NCBI GenBank assembly: GCA_947625445.1
Contig: CANQOM010000095.1
Location: 1 to 6,506, forward strand
Reading direction: 5' to 3'
Length of the DNA: 6,506 nucleotides
From: Candidatus Gastranaerophilales bacterium
Lineage (GTDB): Bacteria > Cyanobacteriota > Vampirovibrionia > Gastranaerophilales > Gastranaerophilaceae
In this document: positions 1 through 5,730 of the stretch, in pieces
Layout: each line of letters opens with the position of its first letter
Position numbering within the stretch: the stretch's first letter is position 1
Made by a program: the position numbers and the translations under genes
Notes under the pieces: generated by a model
Told to the model about the DNA's origin: nothing
What the model saw: the letters and a program-made list of their open reading frames with translations, nothing else
Database searches by the model: none

Positions 1-4
1 TATA

Positions 5-958
5 ATGGCAAAAAAATATAGAATAGGGGTAGATGTAGGCGGAACAAACGTTAAAGTAGCACTTGTCGATAAATCCGGCAGCATTGCATATTCTGATACC
101 GTACCTACACGAGCAGAAATGGGATACGAATATACAATCTCAAACATAATAAAAGCGATTCAAAATTTAATGAAAGAATCAAAAGTAGATAAATCAAATA
201 TAGAAGGAATTGGATTTGGATTTCCCGGTCAAATAGATTGTGATAACGGGATTGTAAGATTAGCTCCGAATATTCCCGGATGGGTCAATATCCCAATAGC
301 AGATATTGTTTCAAAAGAATTTGATATACCCGTAAAAGTAGATAATGATGTAAGATGTGCAGCACTTGCCGAATTAAATTACGGAGCAGGAAAAGGTGCA
401 CAAAACATGATATGTATTACAGTCGGAACCGGTATAGGCTCAGGGCTTATTGTAAACGGAAAATTAGTAAGAGGGGCAAGTAATGCAGCCGGAGAACTCG
501 GACATATTAAACTTCAAATGGAGAATGGGCCTATATGCGGGTGCGGAGACAGAGGTTGTCTTGAAGCTTTTGCATCGGGACCTGCAATTGTTGCCATGGC
601 AGAGGAATATATTCGAGGGGGCAAATCAACGAAATACAGAGAACTTGCCAACCCTGACATTACTCCTTATATTGTTGCGGAAGCAGCTAAACAAGGTGAT
701 GTTGTTGCTAAAAAAATCTTCGAAACTATAGGCAGTTATATTGGTATCGGACTGGCAAGTGTTGTTAATTTATTAAATCCTGAAAAAATTGTTATAGGCG
801 GTGGTGTTGCCGATGCTGGTGATTTATTATTCAATCCGATAAAAGAAACTCTTAAAAAACGTACAATGCCTATACAGGGTAATGCAGTAGAAGTTGTGCA
901 CGCAGAACTTGGTAATACTGCTGGTGTTATCGGAGCAAGCTTATTATTAGATAATTAA
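5..958 (+). CDS. glcK: ROK-family glucokinase
   Basis: The 317-residue protein is expected to phosphorylate glucose with ATP to glucose-6-phosphate in the cytoplasm, feeding glycolysis. It has the full ROK/ASKHA set: the first phosphate-binding loop D-V-G-G-T-N at residues 10-15, the catalytic N-D at 114-115, a second phosphate loop G-T-G-I-G-S-G at 141-147, the E-L-G-H zinc histidine at 164-167, the zinc motif C-G-C-G-D-R-G-C-L-E at 178-187, and the adenosine-loop stretch I-V-I-G-G-G-V at 262-268. The length is normal for the family. The start is the Met just before the first beta strand; only four bases precede it in the window, so its ribosome binding site cannot be judged and the frame could extend upstream. 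It is followed after 3 bases by holA, which suggests co-transcription. The C-x-C-G-x-x-G-C-L-E form favours glucokinase, but other ROK sugar kinases (N-acetylmannosamine, fructose or allose) cannot be excluded from sequence alone. Confidence 0.9.
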   Translation: MAKKYRIGVDVGGTNVKVALVDKSGSIAYSDTVPTRAEMGYEYTISNIIKAIQNLMKESKVDKSNIEGIGFGFPGQIDCDNGIVRLAPNIPGWVNIPIADIVSKEFDIPVKVDNDVRCAALAELNYGAGKGAQNMICITVGTGIGSGLIVNGKLVRGASNAAGELGHIKLQMENGPICGCGDRGCLEAFASGPAIVAMAEEYIRGGKSTKYRELANPDITPYIVAEAAKQGDVVAKKIFETIGSYIGIGLASVVNLLNPEKIVIGGGVADAGDLLFNPIKETLKKRTMPIQGNAVEVVHAELGNTAGVIGASLLLDN

Positions 959-961
959 AAT

Positions 962-1930
962 ATGGCTATTTTCTTATTTTACGGACAAGAAGAATATTTA
1001 ATGGAAAAAGAAATCAAGAAGCTTAAAAATGAGCTTCTTGACTCTTCTTTTATGTCTATGGCTTATAAAGTATTCGATAATCCCACATACAATACTTTAA
1101 TTGAATGTGTTCAATCGACACCTTTAATGTTTGGTAATACTTTAAGTCTTATTTATATTGATAAATATCTAATGGGAAATAAAATAAGCCTTGAAGATAA
1201 ACAATTGGATATTTTATCTAATGCATTAAGTGAATTAAACCCAAACGTAAATATAATTTTTGTCTGTAAGATTGCAAGAGATGAAAATAAAAAACCTGAT
1301 TCGAGAAAAAAAATATTTAAAATACTCTCTAAATATTCACAGGTGAAAGAATTTCCTCAATTTAAGACATACCAAAAAGAGTTAAATTCGCAAATAATGC
1401 AAATAACAAAAGAGAAAGAAATATCTATAAGTTCTGATGCCGTCAGTTTTCTTATAGAACAATTAGGAAGCGATTTAACACTTATTGATTCCGAAATAGA
1501 AAAACTTAAAATAGCTATATATCCAAACAAAACCATAGATAAAGAATCTATAAAAAAATATTGCAGTTCATCTGAAGATGTTTTTATGTTAGCTGATTTA
1601 ATTATCAGCGGTAATAAAAATGAAATTCTTAAACAGTATAGTCTTTTGACAGAAAAACGACATCCTTTAGAAATATTTTCTGTTCTGCAAAACAATTTTC
1701 AAAAGTTCATATTTATTAAAAACTATGAAAAAAATATGAACAATAAAGAAATATCTATAGAATTAAAATTACATGAATTCATTGTAATGAAAACAAAAGA
1801 AAAATTAAAAAATGTATCACTTGATAGATTAGTAAAAATAAGAGAAAATTTAACTGATGCAGAATATAAGATTAAAACCGGTCAGGTATTATCAAACGAA
1901 ATTATATTAGAATTAGCTTTATTGAGATAA
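962..1930 (+). CDS. holA: DNA polymerase III subunit delta (clamp loader)
   Basis: This 322-residue protein is the delta subunit of the replicative clamp loader, the wrench that opens the beta sliding clamp. Its N-terminus reads F-L-F-Y-G-Q-E-E-Y-L, the family's typical opening. T-P-L-M-F-G-N (53-59) followed by a hydrophobic strand matches the clamp-binding wedge region of E. coli delta (S-L-F-A-S-R), with M56/F57 as likely contact residues. The domain II helix carries L-G-S-D-L-T-L-I-D-S-E-I-E-K-L (168-182), one of the most conserved stretches in the family. The C-terminal collar domain ends with D-A-E-Y-K-I-K-T-G (299-307) and a hydrophobic tail. Length is normal. No convincing Shine-Dalgarno precedes the ATG; translation may depend on coupling with the glucokinase gene 3 bases upstream. 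It lies 2 bases before the delta-prime-like gene, so two clamp-loader subunits are probably made from one message. The first 30 codons contain a terminator-like hairpin (separate entry). Confidence 0.9.
   Translation: MAIFLFYGQEEYLMEKEIKKLKNELLDSSFMSMAYKVFDNPTYNTLIECVQSTPLMFGNTLSLIYIDKYLMGNKISLEDKQLDILSNALSELNPNVNIIFVCKIARDENKKPDSRKKIFKILSKYSQVKEFPQFKTYQKELNSQIMQITKEKEISISSDAVSFLIEQLGSDLTLIDSEIEKLKIAIYPNKTIDKESIKKYCSSSEDVFMLADLIISGNKNEILKQYSLLTEKRHPLEIFSVLQNNFQKFIFIKNYEKNMNNKEISIELKLHEFIVMKTKEKLKNVSLDRLVKIRENLTDAEYKIKTGQVLSNEIILELALLR
1014..1051 (+). terminator. Terminator-like hairpin inside the 5' end of holA
   Basis: A perfect 10-bp inverted repeat, TCAAGAAGCT (1014-1023) and AGCTTCTTGA (1032-1041), has an 8-base loop that can close one further G-T pair. 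It is followed at once by CTCTTCTTTT (1042-1051), seven T in ten bases. This is the layout of a Rho-independent terminator, placed 56 bases after the glucokinase stop and within codons 18-27 of holA. It could lower read-through from glcK into holA/holB. The stem uses AAG and GAG codons where the gene mostly uses AAA and GAA. The arms also encode a K-K-L ... E-L-L helix, so a chance origin from the protein sequence is possible. Confidence 0.35.
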
Positions 1931-1932
1931 CG

Positions 1933-2880
1933 ATGAATCAAATTATAGAAAAAAAATGTTCATATTTAAGTAATTTTTTTGAATCGGCAATAGAACAGAA
2001 AAGATTGTTTCATTCAATAATTTTTTATGGCGGGAATATAATGCTTCAATATTTAATGGCATTAGAGCTTGCAAGATTATTAAATTGCCGGGATAAAAGA
2101 AATGCGCTTTGTGATTGCCAAAATTGCCGTTGGATTAGAGAAAATAAACATCCTGCCATTTTAACAATATCTAAAATAGACAATAAATCAGATTCAAGCA
2201 AAACCGTTATTTCCGAAGAGCAAGTAAATGAAGTTATGGACACGCTCATAAACTCTTCAGATTATCATAGAGTGTTTATTTTTTGCGATGCAGATATAAA
2301 AAAATTAAATAGTGAAGAACAAAAAAGATATGAAGAATTTATCAATGCAGGATATAATCTTCCACAAACCGGCTCTGAAGACAAGTTATGGTACCCATCA
2401 GGAATAAATACCACTTGTTTTTCAAGCGTTGCAGCAAATTCTATGTTAAAATCCATAGAAGAACCCCCATCTGATGTTACTTTTATATTTTTAACAAATA
2501 ATAAAGAGGATTTACTTCAAACTATTGTTTCTCGTTCTCAAGCATTTTATATAGGCTATGTCAGTTCTCAAACTTATAATATTGATTTTTTGGAAAAATA
2601 TTTTAACAATTATCCCAATTTTGATAAATCTCAGGTATTAAATTTTGCAAAAAATTTATATTCCTATCAAATTACCAATTCTCTGGAACCTAATTATATT
2701 TTAGATTGTTTACAATATTATTTGCTTCAAATAGCTAAAGCTAATTTTGATAATAAAATTATTTTAAATTTTATTTTTAAAGATATAGAGAAAATAGAAG
2801 ATGCAAAAAAAATGATTAAAGCATATATTAAAGAACAAACAGTGTATGAAAATTTAGGATTCTATTTTTGCAGAAAATAA
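1933..2880 (+). CDS. holB: Divergent DNA polymerase III subunit delta-prime
   Basis: This 315-residue protein belongs to the delta-prime/gamma AAA+ clamp-loader family. Visible features are L-F-H-S-I-I-F-Y-G at 25-33, where the P-loop strand should be; a four-cysteine zinc module at C52, C60, C62 and C65; N-K-H-P at 71-74; the V-F-I-F-C-D-A-D strand at 114-121 in the Walker B position; A-A-N-S-M-L-K-S-I-E-E-P-P at 167-179; and S-R-S-Q at 200-203. The P-loop is degenerate (G-G-N-I-M-L-Q, no Gly-Lys-Ser/Thr), so it should not bind ATP. R201 keeps the arginine finger that delta-prime offers to the neighbouring ATPase subunit, although the usual S-R-C has become S-R-S. Residues about 127-166 are an extra segment between Walker B and A-A-N-S-M-L-K, which are normally nearly adjacent. 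The gene starts 2 bases after holA with only a weak GAGA before its ATG, and ends in a convergent junction. The family call is firm; clamp-loader function in this diverged form is inferred. Confidence 0.8.
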   Translation: MNQIIEKKCSYLSNFFESAIEQKRLFHSIIFYGGNIMLQYLMALELARLLNCRDKRNALCDCQNCRWIRENKHPAILTISKIDNKSDSSKTVISEEQVNEVMDTLINSSDYHRVFIFCDADIKKLNSEEQKRYEEFINAGYNLPQTGSEDKLWYPSGINTTCFSSVAANSMLKSIEEPPSDVTFIFLTNNKEDLLQTIVSRSQAFYIGYVSSQTYNIDFLEKYFNNYPNFDKSQVLNFAKNLYSYQITNSLEPNYILDCLQYYLLQIAKANFDNKIILNFIFKDIEKIEDAKKMIKAYIKEQTVYENLGFYFCRK

Positions 2881-2896
2881 TTATTATTTTATTCTG
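2871..2896. terminator. AT-only hairpin at the convergent gene ends
   Basis: The stop codons of holB and of the opposing phosphatase gene lie in opposite arms of one dyad: AAAATAA (2874-2880), loop TTA, TTATTTT (2884-2890). It is flanked further out by CAG (2871-2873) and CTG (2894-2896), which could pair across a 3-base bulge. Only 3 bases separate the two genes, so this is the only place for a shared terminator. The stem contains no G-C pair except in the outer CAG/CTG, and there is no clean T-run on the + strand side. It would therefore be weak; transcripts may instead overlap and end inside the opposite gene. Confidence 0.3.
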
Positions 2897-4542
2897 ATAT
2901 CACATTTTGCACTGACATGCCCGTCTGAGGATTCAAAAAATGACTTAAATAAATCTTTAACATTTTTTCCCGTATATTGAGATTTGGATTTTAAGTTTTT
3001 TATATTTTGATTAATATTTTTATCAAAATATTTTTCAGGATTACTAATAGTATAAATTTTATCACTTAATATAGGCTTTTTTGTTCTTGCATCAATAATG
3101 CATTTTAATTGTTCTTGTTCATTTTTTCCCTCTTCTATAGCTTTTAAAAGAGAAGTTCTGTCAATTATTAAACCGGAATATTGAATTAACGTATTTCTGT
3201 TTGGAGATTTTTTATTAAATATAATATTATCTTTAATCAGATATAAAAGTTCAGAACCTGAAACTTCAGTAATCATAATCTGAGCTTCATCATCTCTTAT
3301 ACCAGATAAAGTATTCATTATATCCAAATTCGATACTGATTTTTCTTTTGATAATTTTAAAGAACTCCTTATAGACGATGAATTAAGAGCAAAGAAGTCT
3401 ATATCAGGGTTAAATTTTTTCAATTCTGATAAAATAGCATCAGTAATAAAATTTGCGAGATAATTATTTCCCACTCTGACATTTTTAACATCTAAAATAT
3501 CTAATTTATCATTATTTTCATCAGAAGAAGTTATAGAATACTTTTTAGCAATATCTTCGGCAAACATATCATGATAGAGTTTATCCAAAGGTCCCAATGT
3601 AGAGTTATTAAATGGTAAAATATTTTTCAATTTTATTTGTTGCAACTTTCCGTCATCATCAAAAATGAATCTTGAATTAACTATTTTTTTAAAGTTTTGA
3701 GATAAAGCAACAATCGGAACACCATTAACAATTCTAACTTCATCTTTGTGTTCATGCCCGTCAAAAATAATGTTAATTTGAGATTCATTTGCCAAATTGT
3801 CAGCGAAATCAACACCTGTATGATTTAATAAAATAACCATACCGTTGGGATTTGTTTTTTTAAATTGCGAAATTCTTTTTTTACACTCATTAAGCGTATT
3901 TGTATATTCGTTTTTCTTTATACTTTTAGAGGGTTTATTTATATTATCTGTAAATTCAACTCCGTCAAGATTTTTTTGATAAGCATACATATTTACGGGG
4001 CTTATGCCTAATATAAGAATTTTATTTTTAATATTCGGATTTTTATCATCATCAACTTCAACTATTTTTTCATTAAACAGTTTATTTTTACTTTCACAAA
4101 AAGCATGTGAATTTTCTATATCAAGATTTGTCATCAAAATATCAGCATCAAGTTGAGACAAACAAGTGTCTAAAAGCTTAACTCCACCATCAAATTCATG
4201 ATTGCCCGGTGTAAATATTTTTTTAATATCATTACCCGTAATATTTTTAATTTCTTTAAAAAATCCGTTCAACATATCTAATTGAAAGAAAGCATTATCT
4301 TTATTCGGATTAACAGAAAAACCTCTTCTTGCACCGTCAATAAACCAATCTCCAATAACTGCAAAAATATTAGTACTTCCTTTTTTTTCTTTACAAAAAA
4401 TATCGTTTTTTTGAACCCGCATTTCTTCAAGTGCATTATTAGCATATTCCACATTTCCATGAGTATCTGAAAAGACATTCATGTTAACAATTGCACCTTT
4501 AAATACCGGGTTATTATATTGATATTGAGATGTAATTTTCAT
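2884..4542 (-). CDS. Bifunctional metallophosphatase/5'-nucleotidase with non-Sec N-terminal tag
   Basis: The 552-residue protein is a two-domain UshA/CpdB-type enzyme, expected to hydrolyse phosphate esters of nucleotides. The N-terminal calcineurin-like domain has D26-T-H28, G64-D65, G113-N-H-E-F-D118 (the metal-site N/H plus the catalytic H-D pair), N-H241-T-G and G-H263-E-H265: a complete dinuclear metal site. The C-terminal 5'-nucleotidase domain starts near G358-N-N-Y-L-A-N-F-I-T-D-A and continues with N387-S-S-S-I-R392, where relatives have N-x-G-G-I/L-R, and Y-T-I-S-N-P-E-K-Y near 497-505. The usual P-F-G-N is replaced by S-G-I-R-D around 413-417. Family members are normally exported, but no Sec signal or lipobox is visible. 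Residues 1-17 instead read MKITSQ ... V-F-K-G-A, resembling the N-termini of the two genes at 4771 and 5717. That likeness supports this start over Met21, although no Shine-Dalgarno precedes it. It is transcribed divergently from those genes. The exact substrate is unknown. Confidence 0.85.
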   Translation of the reverse strand: MKITSQYQYNNPVFKGAIVNMNVFSDTHGNVEYANNALEEMRVQKNDIFCKEKKGSTNIFAVIGDWFIDGARRGFSVNPNKDNAFFQLDMLNGFFKEIKNITGNDIKKIFTPGNHEFDGGVKLLDTCLSQLDADILMTNLDIENSHAFCESKNKLFNEKIVEVDDDKNPNIKNKILILGISPVNMYAYQKNLDGVEFTDNINKPSKSIKKNEYTNTLNECKKRISQFKKTNPNGMVILLNHTGVDFADNLANESQINIIFDGHEHKDEVRIVNGVPIVALSQNFKKIVNSRFIFDDDGKLQQIKLKNILPFNNSTLGPLDKLYHDMFAEDIAKKYSITSSDENNDKLDILDVKNVRVGNNYLANFITDAILSELKKFNPDIDFFALNSSSIRSSLKLSKEKSVSNLDIMNTLSGIRDDEAQIMITEVSGSELLYLIKDNIIFNKKSPNRNTLIQYSGLIIDRTSLLKAIEEGKNEQEQLKCIIDARTKKPILSDKIYTISNPEKYFDKNINQNIKNLKSKSQYTGKNVKDLFKSFFESSDGHVSAKCDIRIK

Positions 4543-4565
4543 ATAACGATAAAATTTGTAAATAT

Positions 4566-4571
4566 ATTATA
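4566..4571 (-). promoter_or_regulatory. Possible -10 element for the phosphatase gene
   Basis: Read on the - strand, the bases spell TATAAT, an exact sigma-70-type -10 hexamer 23 bases before the phosphatase ATG. It would give a leader of only about 17 bases, consistent with the absence of a Shine-Dalgarno there. No good -35 hexamer is found at 16-18 bases spacing. In DNA this AT-rich an isolated TATAAT can occur by chance. Confidence 0.3.
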
Positions 4572-4615
4572 TTGATAAAAAAATTATTAATATTAAGGTT
4601 TGTTAAAACGAATTT

Positions 4616-4636
4616 ATAGTGTAAAACAAACACTAT
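4616..4636. promoter_or_regulatory. Perfect 7-bp dyad, possible operator of the divergent region
   Basis: ATAGTGT (4616-4622) and ACACTAT (4630-4636) form a perfect inverted repeat with a 7-base AAAACAA spacer. The dyad centre lies roughly 80 bases upstream of the likely + strand start and about 67 bases upstream of the likely - strand start. A dimeric activator or a repressor of both directions could bind there. TAGTGTA recurs at 4744-4750, in the leader of the next gene, and at 4962-4968 inside it. The 228-base region (4543-4770) also holds a 10-bp AT palindrome (4587-4596) and a weak A/T hairpin (4716-4733), and no ORF worth calling. No regulator gene is in the window, so binding is inference. 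Confidence 0.4.
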
Positions 4637-4690
4637 TATTAGTTTTATAAAAAAATATACATTACAATTTATAAAAATAATTTATGTTTT

Positions 4691-4699
4691 TGTTATAAT
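4691..4699 (+). promoter_or_regulatory. Extended -10 promoter for the MKINSIN gene pair
   Basis: TGT directly followed by TATAAT (4694-4699) makes an exact extended -10 element (TG-n-TATAAT) on the + strand. The sequence 17 bases upstream (ATAAAA at 4671-4676) is a poor -35, which an extended -10 can tolerate. Transcription would start near 4706 and give a leader of about 65 bases. That leader contains the T-rich tract at 4726-4738 and a TAGTGTA repeat. The ribosome binding site is a weak GGAAAG (4760-4765), 5 bases before the ATG at 4771. Confidence 0.6.
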
Positions 4700-4770
4700 A
4701 GTCATGTCTAAATAGCAAAAAATAATTTTTTTGTTTTTAGAACTAGTGTAAGAGTGTATGGAAAGAAATT

Positions 4771-5730
4771 ATGAAAATTAATTCTATAAATACAAGACAC
4801 TATCGAAAAAGGGGAACAACCTATTCTTCTTATGCGGTGAGTAAAAATGCGTATATGAAGAGAGAAGATTTAAAACAAAATAATAATAACCAAATAAACA
4901 CGACCATCAAGAGTAATTCTGATGGTCGTGCGAGTTTTAAAGGGGGTACACCTTTTCTCCATAGTGTAGGAAATTTTGTAACTTATTCTCCCTTAATTGC
5001 CGAAGCAATTTTCGCCCTGTTTATAACTTGCGGAGCAAGACCGTTAACTATTATGGCAACGGCAAAAACAAAGGAAGATAAAGAAAAATGTTCTTATCAG
5101 GCGGCAAAATCAATCTCTTCTGGAATAGTTGGACTTGCAATGACTGCACTTGTCGGCACTCCTATTGCAAATGCAGTTAAAAAAGCTCAAAAAAATAAAG
5201 CATTCACTATTCCGAAAGAAACTCAGGAAAAAGCTCAAAAGATTGTTGCCGAAGGTGTAAATTCACTTGGTGAATTAAGTAAAAAACTTATTAATGAAGG
5301 TAAAGATATAAAACTGGCAGAACAAATTAATAGTTTAATTCATGGTGATAAATTAAATTTAAAAGCTATTGCACATAATAAAAGTGAAAAATTATTCAAA
5401 CAGACAATAGAAGAGAAAGCACCCGAAATTGCTGAAAAAGTTAGTAACGCAATATCCCAGCAAAAAGTGCTTAATAATTATTCAAGAACTGCAAAAAATG
5501 TAATGGATAAATTATTCCAACCTATATTTATGCCGATAAGAGCAACAATTACAGTTGCATTAGTTCCTGTTTTATTAAGTTTAGTCGGTATAAAAAAGGC
5601 ATCAAATAATAATAATAAGAAACCAAACGAAAATCCTTTTAATAACTTAAGTTACAATGTAGTTCCTACAATAAAAGATGAAAAATTGTTTAAATCTTTT
5701 GCGGGGGTAGCAAAACATGAAAATAAATAG
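4771..5730 (+). CDS. Unrecognised membrane-anchored helical protein with MKINSIN...FKGG N-terminus
   Basis: I do not recognise this 319-residue protein. Its parts are: MKINSIN (1-7); a basic, Asn-rich, probably disordered linker (8-55, with N-N-N-N at 37-40); F-K-G-G (56-59); a hydrophobic segment about 71-89; a second about 113-137; a long charged helical stretch, about 139-245, rich in K, E and A with K-A-Q repeats; a third hydrophobic segment about 251-273, likely a membrane anchor; then another Asn-rich linker (279-292) and a conserved-looking tail. No Sec signal with a cleavage site is evident. It resembles the next protein in order of parts: identical first seven residues, F-K-G-G, two hydrophobic segments separated by a K-E-K-rich loop, and I-A-N-A-V (132-136) against I-A-Q-A-V there. 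The two overlap by 14 bases and are surely one transcript. A strong hairpin lies in codons 43-54. Being a real gene is very likely; function is unknown. Confidence 0.85.
   Translation: MKINSINTRHYRKRGTTYSSYAVSKNAYMKREDLKQNNNNQINTTIKSNSDGRASFKGGTPFLHSVGNFVTYSPLIAEAIFALFITCGARPLTIMATAKTKEDKEKCSYQAAKSISSGIVGLAMTALVGTPIANAVKKAQKNKAFTIPKETQEKAQKIVAEGVNSLGELSKKLINEGKDIKLAEQINSLIHGDKLNLKAIAHNKSEKLFKQTIEEKAPEIAEKVSNAISQQKVLNNYSRTAKNVMDKLFQPIFMPIRATITVALVPVLLSLVGIKKASNNNNKKPNENPFNNLSYNVVPTIKDEKLFKSFAGVAKHENK
4899..4930 (+). repeat. Perfect 11-bp inverted repeat (hairpin) inside the MKINSIN gene
   Basis: CACGACCATCA (4899-4909) and TGATGGTCGTG (4920-4930) are exact reverse complements separated by a 10-base loop. 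Six of eleven pairs are G-C, which is high for this AT-rich gene, and the arms use codons such as ACG, ACC, ATC and GCG that stand out from their surroundings. The hairpin covers codons 43-54, in the linker just before the F-K-G-G codons, about 130-160 bases after the start. CGAGTTTT follows it, a short T-run, so an attenuator-type terminator is possible. A regulatory mRNA structure or a small inserted palindromic element are alternatives. Confidence 0.75.
5703..5710 (+). promoter_or_regulatory. Ribosome binding site inside the upstream gene
   Basis: GGGGGTAG sits 6 bases before the ATG at 5717 and inside the last codons of the preceding gene. The G-run can pair with the CCUCC end of 16S rRNA with one G-U pair, and is the strongest site of this kind in front of any complete start in the window. 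It supports the ATG at 5717 and a coupled translation of the two overlapping genes. Confidence 0.5.

Noticed and set aside
1357..1695. A 112-codon open frame on the - strand inside holA
   Set aside because: It lies entirely opposite a well-supported conserved gene, shows no recognisable motif, and is of the kind AT-rich coding DNA produces by chance.
4381..4388. Run of eight A on the coding strand of the phosphatase as a programmed slippage site
   Set aside because: Homopolymer runs are common in this AT-rich sequence, the frame continues normally through conserved motifs on both sides, and nothing supports a functional shifted product.
4278..4478. Short open frames on both strands within the N-terminal coding part of the phosphatase
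   Set aside because: They overlap the metal-site-encoding region in other frames, have no start signal, and look like low-complexity shadows.
4482..4482. Met21 as the true start of the phosphatase
   Set aside because: An AAAGGTG lies 11 bases before it and the catalytic domain begins there, but the upstream 20 codons encode the MKI-T-S ... F-K-G-A module seen in the neighbouring genes. The longer form is preferred, though internal initiation remains possible.
4716..4733. CAAAAAA/TTTTTTG hairpin in the leader as a terminator or riboswitch part
   Set aside because: The stem is almost all A-T with a 4-base loop and matches no known riboswitch layout; it is most simply a product of A- and T-tracts.
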